Shown here: one piece after another, positions 1 through 9,268 of the stretch
Layout: every line of letters starts with the position of its first letter
How positions within the stretch are numbered: position 1 is the stretch's first letter
The notes under the pieces: model-generated
Told to the model about the DNA's origin: nothing
The model's input: only the letters and a program-made list of their open reading frames with translations
The model's database searches: none
Program-made: the position numbers and the translations under genes
Source: Flavobacteriaceae bacterium
Lineage (GTDB): Bacteria; Bacteroidota; Bacteroidia; Flavobacteriales; Flavobacteriaceae
DNA length: 33,365 nucleotides
Reading direction: 5' to 3'
Assembly: GCA_023257625.1 (NCBI GenBank)
Contig: JALRBW010000012.1
Span: forward strand, 1 to 33,365

Positions 1-17
1 TTCATTTCGTTTTGATT

Positions 18-926
18 TTAAAGGTTTTTATGTGATTTAATAAAAGCACTTAATTCTGTTGAAGATATTATGGGATTTGCTCCTTCACTTTGAGCAACTA
101 ATGCCCCCATAGCGCAAGCAAGATCTAGGGCCTCTTTAGGGTCAATACCACTTAGAAACCCATAAATTAATGTTGCTAGAAAAGAATCTCCCGCGCCTAC
201 AGTATCCTTCACGTTGACCGAATATCCAGAATGATCAATCCATCTACCTTGAGTATAAAACAACGCACCATTTGCACCACGAGTTACACAAACATGCTGA
301 GTTTGAGTTTCTTCTGATATAAATTTAATTTGGTCTTTCATTTGATTGCTAAACGACCCCAATGCATTTCCAATTTCCTGGAGTTCCTCTTCATTAAACT
401 TAATAAAATGAGCAGCATTCATTCGTTCTCTCAATTGTCTAATATTATAATGTGGAGGCCTTAAATTAACATCAAATACAATAAAATTAGCTTTTTCAAG
501 ACAACAATCTAAAGCTTTTACTGAAACTCCACGTTCTATAAGGCTACCAAAAATAAAAGCATCTGAATGAATTACTTGAGTAATTTCTTTTTCAAAAGCT
601 TCAATAAAATCCCATGCTACATTTTTAGTAATATGATAAGAGGCTGAACCACTTTGATCTAATTTTACTTCAACGGTTCCGGTTGCATAATTTTTATCAT
701 ACTGAACAAAAGTGGTTGTTATCCCTCGTATTTCAATTTCGTTTAGAAGTTGATTTCCCAGCTCGTCTTTTCCAATTCTACTTATTAAAATAACTTCGGC
801 ACCTAGTTGATGAAGAGTACATGCAACATTAAAAGGTGCTCCACCCAATTTTTTACCCTCTGGAAAAAGATCCCATAAAACTTCTCCAAAACAAACAATT
901 TTGGGTGCAATTTTTTGATTACTCAT
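18..926 (-). CDS. PfkB-family carbohydrate kinase, fructokinase-like
   Basis: Cytoplasmic ATP-dependent sugar kinase of the ribokinase/PfkB fold, 302 aa, full length for the family and without a signal peptide. Seen: the N-terminal glycine pair with GGAPFNVA (residues 28-35), FDVNLRPP (151-158) and the C-terminal PfkB signature DTVGAGDSF (241-249), where Asp247 is the expected catalytic base. The GGAPFNVA and FDVNLRPP forms resemble fructokinases. Inference: it phosphorylates fructose or a related ketose. A KDG kinase role would suit the uronate genes nearby, but the motifs favour fructokinase. It is the last gene of the minus-strand group with the TonB receptor, 31 bases after that gene's stop. 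Confident of the family, moderate on the substrate. Confidence 0.9.
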   Translation of the reverse strand: MSNQKIAPKIVCFGEVLWDLFPEGKKLGGAPFNVACTLHQLGAEVILISRIGKDELGNQLLNEIEIRGITTTFVQYDKNYATGTVEVKLDQSGSASYHITKNVAWDFIEAFEKEITQVIHSDAFIFGSLIERGVSVKALDCCLEKANFIVFDVNLRPPHYNIRQLRERMNAAHFIKFNEEELQEIGNALGSFSNQMKDQIKFISEETQTQHVCVTRGANGALFYTQGRWIDHSGYSVNVKDTVGAGDSFLATLIYGFLSGIDPKEALDLACAMGALVAQSEGANPIISSTELSAFIKSHKNL

Positions 927-957
927 AAAATCAAAAATACCAATTTATAGAAAGCTA

Positions 958-3378
958 CTACTGAAATTTAAAATTATAAGTTAAAGAAACTAATGCTCCT
1001 TTTAGTACTGAAAGTTCATAAGATCCTAACGGATTTCCTCCAAAAATATCACCATTTTCTGAGCCATTACGTTGAGCATAATAAATATTGAAAGGGTTTT
1101 TTCTTCCATACAAGTTATAAATTGTAAAATTCCAATCGCTTTTATATCTATTGTTAGGATCTTTTCTATAGGCTACTTTCCATGAAAAGTCTAATCGATG
1201 ATACAATGGCAATCTAGCGTTGTTTCGATTTAAATAAATTGGAATATTTATATTCCCTTGTTCAAAAACACCATTTGCAATGGTATATGGCCGACCCGTT
1301 TGAGCTGTAAAATTAAAACTGAAGGCATTAAATGCATCTCCTTCAAAATTAACACTTGCATTAAGGGTATGAGGGCGATCAAAATCAGACGAATACCAAT
1401 CATTATTATTGATGCGATTTTTAAAATTCTCCTCTTGAGTTTTTAGTAAACTACGTGACCAAGTATAATTTAAAAAACCATTAACTTTTCCTGATGTTTT
1501 TCTTAAATTCATTTCTAATCCATACGCTTTCCCCTGGGCTTGTAGAACCTCGTTTTCTAGAAATTCTGCAAGAAAAAAATCAGCACCTGGTTTATAAGTT
1601 AAATTGTTTTCTGTTAATCGATAATATGCCTCTGCTGAAAATTCAATATTGAAAGCATCCTGATTTTTATACCATCCTACACTATAAGTATCATTAGTTT
1701 GTGGTAAAATATATTGATCTGACATTTTCCAACGAGAAGTAGGCAAAGGAGTTGTGGTATTGTATATGTTCTGAATATATTGATATATACTAGCATAACT
1801 TGCTTTTAATGAGCTGGATTCATTAAGTTTCATATTTAATCCTATTCGAGGTTCTGGATTAAAATACTGCACAACTTGTTCTCCTTCTCTAAAAGATTGA
1901 ATATTTTCTACATTACCTTGATTATTATAAATTGCTTGTTCATAAGGCCCTAGTAACACAAATTGCGTAAGTCTTAATCCTGCTGATAGTGAAATATTAT
2001 TAATTAAATCAAAAGTAATATTCCCATATAAAGAACGTTCTTGACTATTTTCAATCGGTAAAAAGGTAGGAACAATTGAATTCCCAATTCCTGGATCTAA
2101 ACTTCCTGGGTTAATTTTGTACTGATTCCATTGTAAGCCTATATAATATTCGAAAGGATCTGAAACTTTATTTTTATATTCAATGTCAAAACTCGTATAG
2201 TTAATATTAGAAAGGTATTCAATTACATTTTCACTATCTACTTCAGGAAATAGGTTTTTAGGAGTATAGTCGCTTTTAATAGCTGAGCCAACTAAATGTT
2301 TGTTTTCATTAAAACTGTGTAACCATCGAAGTGTATGGTTTGAAGTTGAAAAATCATATTGATTTGCAGATGCAATAATGTTATCGATTGAGGATATTAA
2401 ATCAAGTTGATAAAAATCATTTGTCCTAAAATGTGTATAAGTCATTTGATTTTTCTCGTTCGGAATGTATAACATTTTAATTGTTGCATCGTTAAAGTTA
2501 GCTCTTGTATTCTCTAACCTTGGTATTATTAACGGAAAAAGAAAATCTGTAAAACCGATTCTACCACCTGCAAGAAACATTAACTTATCCTTTATAATAG
2601 GAGTCGCAACTTTTAATCTACTTGACAAAACTCCAACTCCTCCTTCCAATTGAAATTGATCAGTATAAGGGTTTTCAACTTTTACATCTACAACAGAAGC
2701 CATTCTTCCACCATATTTTGAAGGTATGTTTGCTCTATAAATATTGACTCCAGATATTACATCTGGCGTAAAAACAGAAAAGAGTCCAAACAAGTGGGTT
2801 GGATTAAATACTGGAGCGCCATCAAATAATAATAGATTTTGATCTAAAGATCCACCGCGAATTGAAATACCATTACTAACATCACCTGTATTGCTTACAC
2901 CAGATAACATGGTCATGCTTCTAAGAACATCAAATTCACCTAAGGCTGTAGGTATTTTAATCAATTCCCTTGCATTGAGTTCAAATACACCCATTTGTGC
3001 ACTTTCTACATTTTTATTATTGTTTTTTGCAAGTACAACAATTTCTGAAAGTTGTTCTTCTTCTATTACCATATCAATAAAAACCTCTTTATTTTCTAGT
3101 AATGAAATTTGTTGTTGTATGGGTTTAAATCCTAAAAACGTTAGGTTAATAGTATAATTACCAGATGGTAATCGCTTAAAAAACAATCCACTTGTATTGG
3201 TTATACCGCCACATTGGCATTCATCAATGATCACCGTTACTCCTTCTAAAGGCAGTTTATTTTCTTGGTCTCGAACAGTATAGGTTAGGGAAAACTCTTG
3301 TGCAAATCCTATTTGAAAAGAAAGAAAAATAAAAAAAATAACTCCTTTATATTTTTTAAAAATTAATCTAAAATCCAT
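958..3378 (-). CDS. TonB-dependent outer-membrane receptor (DUF4249-associated type)
   Basis: An 806-aa outer-membrane beta-barrel transporter driven by TonB. Seen: a signal peptide ending near FAQ (residues 25-27), a CarboxypepD_reg-like beta-sandwich (about 30-115), a plug domain (about 125-240) containing the IRGGSLDQNLLLFDGAP motif, then a long beta-barrel ending in an aromatic-rich strand (YNFKFQ). It lacks the extra size (about 1,000 aa) of a classical SusC. Its start overlaps the last 16 bases of the DUF4249 gene, so the two are translationally coupled and probably form a receptor/lipoprotein pair, analogous to SusC/SusD but not homologous. The substrate cannot be read from the sequence. 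A CxC motif (CQC) sits in the N-terminal domain near residue 54. Confidence 0.93.
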   Translation of the reverse strand: MDFRLIFKKYKGVIFFIFLSFQIGFAQEFSLTYTVRDQENKLPLEGVTVIIDECQCGGITNTSGLFFKRLPSGNYTINLTFLGFKPIQQQISLLENKEVFIDMVIEEEQLSEIVVLAKNNNKNVESAQMGVFELNARELIKIPTALGEFDVLRSMTMLSGVSNTGDVSNGISIRGGSLDQNLLLFDGAPVFNPTHLFGLFSVFTPDVISGVNIYRANIPSKYGGRMASVVDVKVENPYTDQFQLEGGVGVLSSRLKVATPIIKDKLMFLAGGRIGFTDFLFPLIIPRLENTRANFNDATIKMLYIPNEKNQMTYTHFRTNDFYQLDLISSIDNIIASANQYDFSTSNHTLRWLHSFNENKHLVGSAIKSDYTPKNLFPEVDSENVIEYLSNINYTSFDIEYKNKVSDPFEYYIGLQWNQYKINPGSLDPGIGNSIVPTFLPIENSQERSLYGNITFDLINNISLSAGLRLTQFVLLGPYEQAIYNNQGNVENIQSFREGEQVVQYFNPEPRIGLNMKLNESSSLKASYASIYQYIQNIYNTTTPLPTSRWKMSDQYILPQTNDTYSVGWYKNQDAFNIEFSAEAYYRLTENNLTYKPGADFFLAEFLENEVLQAQGKAYGLEMNLRKTSGKVNGFLNYTWSRSLLKTQEENFKNRINNNDWYSSDFDRPHTLNASVNFEGDAFNAFSFNFTAQTGRPYTIANGVFEQGNINIPIYLNRNNARLPLYHRLDFSWKVAYRKDPNNRYKSDWNFTIYNLYGRKNPFNIYYAQRNGSENGDIFGGNPLGSYELSVLKGALVSLTYNFKFQ

Positions 3379-4508
3379 TCTGAGGGGGGTATTGCAGTTT
3401 GATTTCTATTTTCTTCACATGGGGCATCATAAGTTAATGGAGGAGGTAAAGGATCTCCATATTCCTCTGGCTGAGGACTTTTAAAATAATCTACTGCTGT
3501 TTCAGCAATTTTTTCTCTACTTATATTAATTGAACTATAACTTGCTGAGGCAACTGTAAACCTACCTAAAACAGGTTCATCACTATTTTGATTATTATAA
3601 AAATTACCAATTAATGCGGAAGGTAAAGGTGCATTAAATCCACTATTATTATCTACAATATCCTTTAAAGTTTTTAGGTATGAATAGGCCTCTTTTGTAA
3701 TGTTTAATTGTAAAACTTCTACTAAAACCTTTTGTTTAGAATACAATGGTACTTTTGCTACCAGTAAATTATCAATAGTTTTTCCATTTGTAAATTCATC
3801 GTTAAAAACAGTTACATCTTCATTATACGTAATATCCCAACAAGGAGTTTGACATGCGTAAGTATAATATGATCTAGTTCTAAATCTGACTGGTGTGAAA
3901 TTGACACATTTGCCATTGCGTAAGACATTATCAAAGCAAATTTTACAATATTGGGCCTTTTGATATGCTCTATATTGGTAATAGTAAAAATTTTGATCTT
4001 GTTGTGGATCGTCAAAACTAATTCTTATTTCATGTCCAGGAATATATTTATTTACTCCTTCATCAAAAATCATTTGGGTATTATAAATCTCTTCTATTTG
4101 ATTTATTTTCACAGGATTAGGTGTAATTTCAGCATCAGAAACAAATAGTTTACCATCAGGAGTATAAACTTCAACCTTCCATGAGCTACCTGGAACAACT
4201 TTAAAGGTTTCTTGAGGCAAATAGTTTTCACCTTTTTCAACTAATTTGACCTCTTCATTTGTTAATGTATTTTTTAAAAATACTTTACAACCGGAAACAA
4301 AACTAGCTTTGTATTTATCATATTCTAAATAGGTCTTTCTTACAGTTATATAGGTTGTCCCCTCTACTGTTGAGGCTAATCCATCTATAACATAAATTCC
4401 TTCAATATATTCAAATTCTGGTGGATAGGGATCTATACATGATTGAAGTGAAAAAAGAGATAAAAGAATCCATCCTAAATGGGCTCTTCCCAATAAATAT
4501 TTTTTCAA
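3363..4508 (-). CDS. DUF4249 outer-membrane lipoprotein
   Basis: Lipoprotein of the DUF4249 family, which in Bacteroidota is commonly encoded beside a TonB-dependent receptor and is thought to be its surface partner. Its biochemical function is unknown. Seen: a hydrophobic signal with lipobox LQSC, then a beta-rich body starting IDPYPPEFEY, typical of the family. A cysteine-rich stretch lies in the middle (YCKIC, NGKC, ACQTPC), suggesting disulfides or metal contacts. Start choice: no ATG lies near the signal peptide. A TTG at 4508 gives MKKYLLGRAHLGWILL with Cys24 lipidated, and I prefer it. Another in-frame TTG at 4544 adds 12 residues and is the alternative. The first gene of the three-gene minus-strand group. 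Confidence 0.82.
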   Translation of the reverse strand: MKKYLLGRAHLGWILLSLFSLQSCIDPYPPEFEYIEGIYVIDGLASTVEGTTYITVRKTYLEYDKYKASFVSGCKVFLKNTLTNEEVKLVEKGENYLPQETFKVVPGSSWKVEVYTPDGKLFVSDAEITPNPVKINQIEEIYNTQMIFDEGVNKYIPGHEIRISFDDPQQDQNFYYYQYRAYQKAQYCKICFDNVLRNGKCVNFTPVRFRTRSYYTYACQTPCWDITYNEDVTVFNDEFTNGKTIDNLLVAKVPLYSKQKVLVEVLQLNITKEAYSYLKTLKDIVDNNSGFNAPLPSALIGNFYNNQNSDEPVLGRFTVASASYSSINISREKIAETAVDYFKSPQPEEYGDPLPPPLTYDAPCEENRNQTAIPPSEWILD

Positions 4509-4600
4509 GCTGTTATTTATTTTAAAAGATCTAAATTTAGACAAACATAATCTGTATAGACATTTAAATCGCTATTTAGTTTAAAATTAATTTTTATGTA

Positions 4601-5428
4601 ATGAAAAAACATCTAAACTACACTCTATTACTAGCTTTTACTTTTTTTTTATTTCCCCTTTATAGTCAAGAATTTGGAATACAATTATATAGTTTAAGAA
4701 ATTACTTTAAAACTGATATTGAAAGTTCTTTAAAAACAATATCTGATTGGGGAATTACAACGGTTGAAGGTGGTGATACTTATGGTATGAATGAAACTGA
4801 ATTCAGAGGCTTACTTTCTAAATATAATTTAAATACAATTAGCATTGGAGCTGATTATGAAGAATTAAAAAACAATCCAAAAGCCGTAGCGGAAAAAGCA
4901 AAACGATTTGGAGCCCGATTTGTTATGTGTGCTTGGATTCCTCATAATGGCAATAACTTCACAATTGAAGATATTAAAGCAAGTACAGAAGTATTTAATT
5001 TGGCCGGTAATATTCTTAAAAAAGAAGGTATAACTCTTGCCTATCATGCCCATGGATATGAGTTTAGACCTCACGAATATGGAACCCTTTTTGATTATAT
5101 GGCAAAAAATGCAAAAAATTTCTCCTTTGAAATGGATGTCTTCTGGGTACAACACGGAGGGGAAAATCCAATAAAATTACTTGAAAAATATCCTGATTTT
5201 GTAGTAATGTTACATCTTAAGGACATGGATAAAGGGGTTATTGGAAATAATACTGGAAGTGAAGACGTGGAAACAAATGTTGTATTAGGAACAGGTCAAG
5301 TGGATATTAAAGGTATTGTAAAAACAGCACGTGATTTGGGTGTTCGTTATATGTTCATAGAAGATGAATCTTCACGGGTACTTGAACAGGTTCCTCAAAG
5401 CTTAAAATTTTTAAAATCAATTAACTAA
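4601..5428 (+). CDS. Exported sugar phosphate isomerase/epimerase-like TIM-barrel protein
   Basis: A 275-aa xylose-isomerase-like TIM barrel (AP endonuclease 2 / IolE-IolI superfamily) with an N-terminal signal peptide, so it acts outside the cytoplasm. Seen: hydrophobic segment 7-20 ending in YSQ, EFGIQLYSLR at the start of strand 1, then YHAHGYEF, FEMDVFWVQHGG, MLHLKDM and FIEDE, which carry the expected His/Glu/Asp metal-site residues. Exported members are unlikely to act on phosphorylated sugars. Relatives in Bacteroidota include proteins placed in the 3-keto-glycoside pathway as lyases or hydratases, and I infer such a role here. It converges with the Gfo/Idh/MocA gene and overlaps it by 8 bases. 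A cytosolic paralogue is at 24725-25555. Confidence 0.85.
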   Translation: MKKHLNYTLLLAFTFFLFPLYSQEFGIQLYSLRNYFKTDIESSLKTISDWGITTVEGGDTYGMNETEFRGLLSKYNLNTISIGADYEELKNNPKAVAEKAKRFGARFVMCAWIPHNGNNFTIEDIKASTEVFNLAGNILKKEGITLAYHAHGYEFRPHEYGTLFDYMAKNAKNFSFEMDVFWVQHGGENPIKLLEKYPDFVVMLHLKDMDKGVIGNNTGSEDVETNVVLGTGQVDIKGIVKTARDLGVRYMFIEDESSRVLEQVPQSLKFLKSIN

Positions 5429-6797
5429 AATCTTCTGCATAAGGGTGCTTCCAAGGAGCGCGATAAGGTCGCTCTAAAAGTTTTGTTGCTTCATGATCTC
5501 CATCAATATGTTTTTCTTTAGGATTGTATTTTAAAGGACGTCCTAAATCCATTGCAATATTAGCCATAATACAACTAGCAGAAGAAATATGGCCTTCGAG
5601 TAGTGAAGCAGCTGGATTTCTTTTTTCTTCAATTGAGCTTAAAAAATCTAACATATGAAGTCGAGTGGCAGGAGCTGCATGTAACTCAATGTCTTTTTCT
5701 AAAAGGTCTTCAGGATATTTTTCTCGTTCATATAAACATTTTTTATGTACTGCTTTTCCATTACCATGTGGTAAAAAATCATATTGCATTGGACTTCCTG
5801 CAAGTGTTCCTTTTTCACCGTATATTTTAAAAGCCCAAGGATAGTTAGGATCAACTGGAGTACCCCAAGTTCTATGTTGCCAAACACAATTTAAATTGTC
5901 ATAAGCAAAAACAGCAGTTTGAGTATCTGTAATATTTGACTTTGCTTCTTTTTGAACATAAATACCCCCTTGTGAAGTAATTGAATTGGGCCATTTTAAG
6001 TCTAACATCCATCGAGTGGCATCAAACATATGAACACACATATCACCCATAATTCCATTTCCATATTCCATAAAAGCGCGCCACCAACCCCGATGAGGAA
6101 TTCCATCATATGGACGTAGTGGCGCTGGACCAGTCCATAGCTCATAATCTAAATGAGCTGGAATGGGTTGTTCTGGTGGGTTACTTAAATTCCGCATATG
6201 ATAATAACAACAAAGTTCAACATGTGAAATTGCTCCTAATAAACCAGCATCAATTATTTGATCTTTAGCCTCTATTAAATGAGGAGTATTGCGTCTTTGT
6301 AGTCCAACTTGAACAATTCGATTGTACTTTTTAGCCGCCGCTAGCACTGCCTCTCCTTCAACTACATCTACACTAATGGGTTTTTGTAAATATACATGAG
6401 CACCTGACTGCATTACTGCTATGGCTTGAAGTGCATGCCAATGATCGGGAGTGCCAATAATAACAATATCTAACTCGTTTTCTTCAAGCATTTTTTGATA
6501 CTCAACATACATTTTTGGAGTTTTCTTGGAAACTTGACGTTGTTGAATTAATTGTGCTGCTTCCTGTAATTGAATTTGGTCCACATCACAAATTGAAATA
6601 ACATCCACTCGAGTAACTTGAATTAGGCGAAATAAATCACTTTTCCCATACCAACCACAACCTATCAATCCAACACGATAAGCTCTTATAGGATACATCA
6701 AGTCAAACCCATAAAATCCAAATGATGATGCCACCAAGGCAGCAAAACTTCCTCGAAGAAAATGCCTTCGATTGATATAAATGGAATCAAATTTCAT
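5421..6797 (-). CDS. Tat-exported Gfo/Idh/MocA family oxidoreductase
   Basis: NAD(P)-dependent sugar oxidoreductase, 458 aa, with a twin-arginine signal (RRHFLRG, residues 10-16) before a hydrophobic segment, so it is probably exported folded with cofactor bound, as in glucose-fructose oxidoreductase. Seen: Rossmann motif GCGWYG (46-51), GTPDHWH (115-121), and QKP (138-140) in place of the usual EKP; the lysine is retained. The C-terminal half is the beta-sheet GFO_IDH_MocA_C domain. Convergent with the exported TIM-barrel gene and divergent from GH95, with only 75 bases between the divergent starts. Inference: oxidises or reduces a glycoside or uronate in the periplasm. The substrate is unknown. 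Confidence 0.9.
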   Translation of the reverse strand: MKFDSIYINRRHFLRGSFAALVASSFGFYGFDLMYPIRAYRVGLIGCGWYGKSDLFRLIQVTRVDVISICDVDQIQLQEAAQLIQQRQVSKKTPKMYVEYQKMLEENELDIVIIGTPDHWHALQAIAVMQSGAHVYLQKPISVDVVEGEAVLAAAKKYNRIVQVGLQRRNTPHLIEAKDQIIDAGLLGAISHVELCCYYHMRNLSNPPEQPIPAHLDYELWTGPAPLRPYDGIPHRGWWRAFMEYGNGIMGDMCVHMFDATRWMLDLKWPNSITSQGGIYVQKEAKSNITDTQTAVFAYDNLNCVWQHRTWGTPVDPNYPWAFKIYGEKGTLAGSPMQYDFLPHGNGKAVHKKCLYEREKYPEDLLEKDIELHAAPATRLHMLDFLSSIEEKRNPAASLLEGHISSASCIMANIAMDLGRPLKYNPKEKHIDGDHEATKLLERPYRAPWKHPYAEDFS

Positions 6798-6818
6798 TTA
6801 CTTCAATTTAAATTCCAC

Positions 6819-6836
6819 TAAATTTAATGAAATTTA
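6819..6836. promoter_or_regulatory. Candidate operator shared with the 11647 site
   Basis: TAAATTTAATGAAATTTA lies in the 75-base divergent promoter region between the Gfo/Idh/MocA gene (start 6797) and GH95 (start 6873). It differs at one of 18 positions from bases 11650-11667 in another divergent promoter of this locus. It forms TAAAT-N8-ATTTA, an inverted repeat. AT-richness makes chance matches more likely, so this is a suggestion of a shared regulator, not proof. Confidence 0.35.
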
Positions 6837-6872
6837 TATCATTCATTCTTAATTAATTATAATAACAATCTT

Positions 6873-9239
6873 TTGAAATTCTTACGCAACTTTTTTCAAC
6901 TTCTCTTAATCCTCTTCCTCCTCCAACAGTGTTCAAATAAACCCGAATCTCCACATCAAAATGATTTAGTCTTATGGTACTCTACCCCAGCTTCTGAATG
7001 GGAAGATGCGCTTCCACTAGGTAATGGACGATTAGGGGTTATGGTTTTTGGGGATCCAAAAAAAGAACGTATACAATTAAATGATGATTCTTTATGGCCA
7101 GAAAATCTGGGATGGGAACATCCGCAAGGAACGCCTAATGATCTTAAAGAAATTCGCTCGTTACTATTGAATGGCGAAAACGAACTAGTTGACTCACTTT
7201 TAGTTGAAAAATTTTCTAATAAAACAGTAGTCCGATCTCATCAAACTTTAGGAGATTTATTTTTAACGTTTACACATGATAGTATAACTGAATACAAACA
7301 TAGTCTAGACATCTCAAATGCTTTAGCCAAAACATCCTATAAAACAGAAGGCCACTTAGTAGAGCAAACTGTATTTGTATCTCAACCTCATCAAGCTATA
7401 GTGGTTCATTTAGAAAGTAAACATCCTAATGGAATACAAGGCGCAATAACCCTTTCTAGGCCCAGTGATGAAGGTGTAGAAACGGTTATGACCTTTACTA
7501 ATTCAAAAGGACAACTTATCATGCAAGGAGAAGTTACCCAACGTAAAGGTCAATTTAATTCAAACCCTGCTCCAATTACCTCAGGAGTAAAATTTCAAAC
7601 CTTATTGCATCCTGAATTTGAAGGGGGTAGTATAACTTCAACTCCAAACGGAATTCAACTGAATGAAGTTCAAAAAATTACTTTGAAAATAGTCTCAAAT
7701 TCATCCTATTATTTTAAAGATTTTGAGAATCAAAATGAGAAAGATTTAGAAAAAATTAAAGGTTTAACAGTAGATGAACTGAAAATACAACATCAAAAAG
7801 AGTATCACTCTCTTTTTGATCGAATGAGTTTAATAGTTAATAAAAAATCAGACTACAAACAGATTCCTACTGATGAAAGAATTGAAAGGGTTAAGAATGG
7901 AAATATTGATATTGGACTTCAAGAACTACTTTTTCATTATGGGCGGTATTTATTAATCTCCTCTTCCCGAGAGGGAACATTACCTGCAAACCTTCAAGGA
8001 CTTTGGAACCAACATATTAATGCGCCTTGGAATGCAGACTATCATTTGAATATTAATCTTCAAATGAACTATTGGCTAGCTAATCTTACCCAATTGGATG
8101 AACTCAATATGCCACTTTTTGATTATGTAGATCGATTAATTGAAAGCGGAAGGGAAACGGCTATGAAAAATTTTGGCTGTCGTGGATCTTTTTTACCTCA
8201 TGCTACTGACCTTTGGGCACCCACATGGTTACGTGCTCCAACAGCATATTGGGGAACTTCCTTTGGTGCTGGTGGATGGATGGCACAACATTATTGGACA
8301 CATTTTATGTTTACTCTAGACCTTCACTTTTTAGAATCAAGAGGCTTTCCAGCCCTAGAAGCAATTACACAATTTTATAGTGATTGGCTCACTATTGACA
8401 GCAGAACAAATCAACTCATTTCTTCACCTTCAACATCCCCAGAAAATCGATATATCAACAGTAAGGGTAGACCTGTGGCCAGTACATTAGGCGCTGCAAT
8501 GGATCAACAAATAATCAGAGAGGTTTTTGAAAATTACCTAAAAGCAGCCCAAATTTTAAATAAAGAGGGGTTTTGGACAGATCGCGTTAAAGAACAATTA
8601 GAACAATTAAGACCTGGATTTATACTAAACAATGAGGGAAGAATTTTAGAGTGGGATAGAGAATACGAAGAATTAGAACCAGGACACAGACATATGTCTC
8701 ATCTTTATGGTTTTCATCCTGGAAATCAAGTAAGCCCCTTATATACTCCAGAATTGTTTGAGGCAGTAAAAAAAACCTTAGATTATCGTTTAGAAAATGG
8801 AGGCGCAGGAACTGGCTGGAGTAGGGCTTGGTTAATTAATTGTGCTGCCCGTCTTCAAGATGGAGATATGGTACAAGAACATATTCAACTTCTTTTTGAA
8901 AAATCAATTTACTCTAACTTATTTGATGCTCACCCCCCTTTTCAAATTGATGGTAATTTTGGATATACTGCTGGTATAGCTGAAGCTCTACTTCAGTCAT
9001 ATGAAGAAGGTATTATTAGATTAATTCCAGGATTACCTACACTCTGGGAAACAGGAGAAGTAAAAGGGTTAAAAGCAAGGGGTAATATTACAGTTGACAT
9101 TAAATGGAAAAATAGTGAACTTGAGTCTGCAATATTGCTTTCACCGCTAAATACAACTGTTTCTGTTTTCTATAAAAATAGGCCTTATGTAATTACCCTT
9201 AAGGAAGAAATTCCTTTCCATTTTAAACCGCTCAACTAA
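6873..9239 (+). CDS. GH95 family alpha-L-fucosidase / alpha-L-galactosidase, lipoprotein
   Basis: Glycoside hydrolase family 95, 788 aa, the usual length. Removes terminal alpha-linked L-fucose (the founding activity is alpha-1,2-L-fucosidase) or L-galactose, with inversion. Seen: lipobox LLQQC with Cys20, an N-terminal beta-domain (about 32-300), then an (alpha/alpha)6 barrel. The catalytic set known from Bifidobacterium AfcA is present: Asn393 and Asn395 in NINLQMNY, the acid Glu524 in SPSTSPEN, and Asp693 in QIDGNFGYT. GTGWSRAW (646-653) is also typical. The start codon is TTG; no ATG exists upstream of the signal peptide and the lipoprotein signal begins exactly here. First gene of a three-gene operon with inositol oxygenase and ThuA. 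Confidence 0.93.
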   Translation: MKFLRNFFQLLLILFLLQQCSNKPESPHQNDLVLWYSTPASEWEDALPLGNGRLGVMVFGDPKKERIQLNDDSLWPENLGWEHPQGTPNDLKEIRSLLLNGENELVDSLLVEKFSNKTVVRSHQTLGDLFLTFTHDSITEYKHSLDISNALAKTSYKTEGHLVEQTVFVSQPHQAIVVHLESKHPNGIQGAITLSRPSDEGVETVMTFTNSKGQLIMQGEVTQRKGQFNSNPAPITSGVKFQTLLHPEFEGGSITSTPNGIQLNEVQKITLKIVSNSSYYFKDFENQNEKDLEKIKGLTVDELKIQHQKEYHSLFDRMSLIVNKKSDYKQIPTDERIERVKNGNIDIGLQELLFHYGRYLLISSSREGTLPANLQGLWNQHINAPWNADYHLNINLQMNYWLANLTQLDELNMPLFDYVDRLIESGRETAMKNFGCRGSFLPHATDLWAPTWLRAPTAYWGTSFGAGGWMAQHYWTHFMFTLDLHFLESRGFPALEAITQFYSDWLTIDSRTNQLISSPSTSPENRYINSKGRPVASTLGAAMDQQIIREVFENYLKAAQILNKEGFWTDRVKEQLEQLRPGFILNNEGRILEWDREYEELEPGHRHMSHLYGFHPGNQVSPLYTPELFEAVKKTLDYRLENGGAGTGWSRAWLINCAARLQDGDMVQEHIQLLFEKSIYSNLFDAHPPFQIDGNFGYTAGIAEALLQSYEEGIIRLIPGLPTLWETGEVKGLKARGNITVDIKWKNSELESAILLSPLNTTVSVFYKNRPYVITLKEEIPFHFKPLN

Positions 9240-9268
9240 AAGTTTTAATACTTTTGAATATAATTTTT

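Noticed and set aside
1258-3157. Several plus-strand reading frames opposite the TonB receptor, and similar short frames elsewhere
   Set aside because: They lie wholly inside well-supported genes, have no domain features and are biased antisense shadows.
958-3378. SusC of this PUL
   Set aside because: At 806 aa it is too short, has a DUF4249 partner and no SusD neighbour. The real SusC should lie next to the SusD gene beyond 33365.
9254-9268. TTG start for myo-inositol oxygenase
   Set aside because: Two ATG codons at 9269 and 9272 follow directly, and the extra residues are not conserved.
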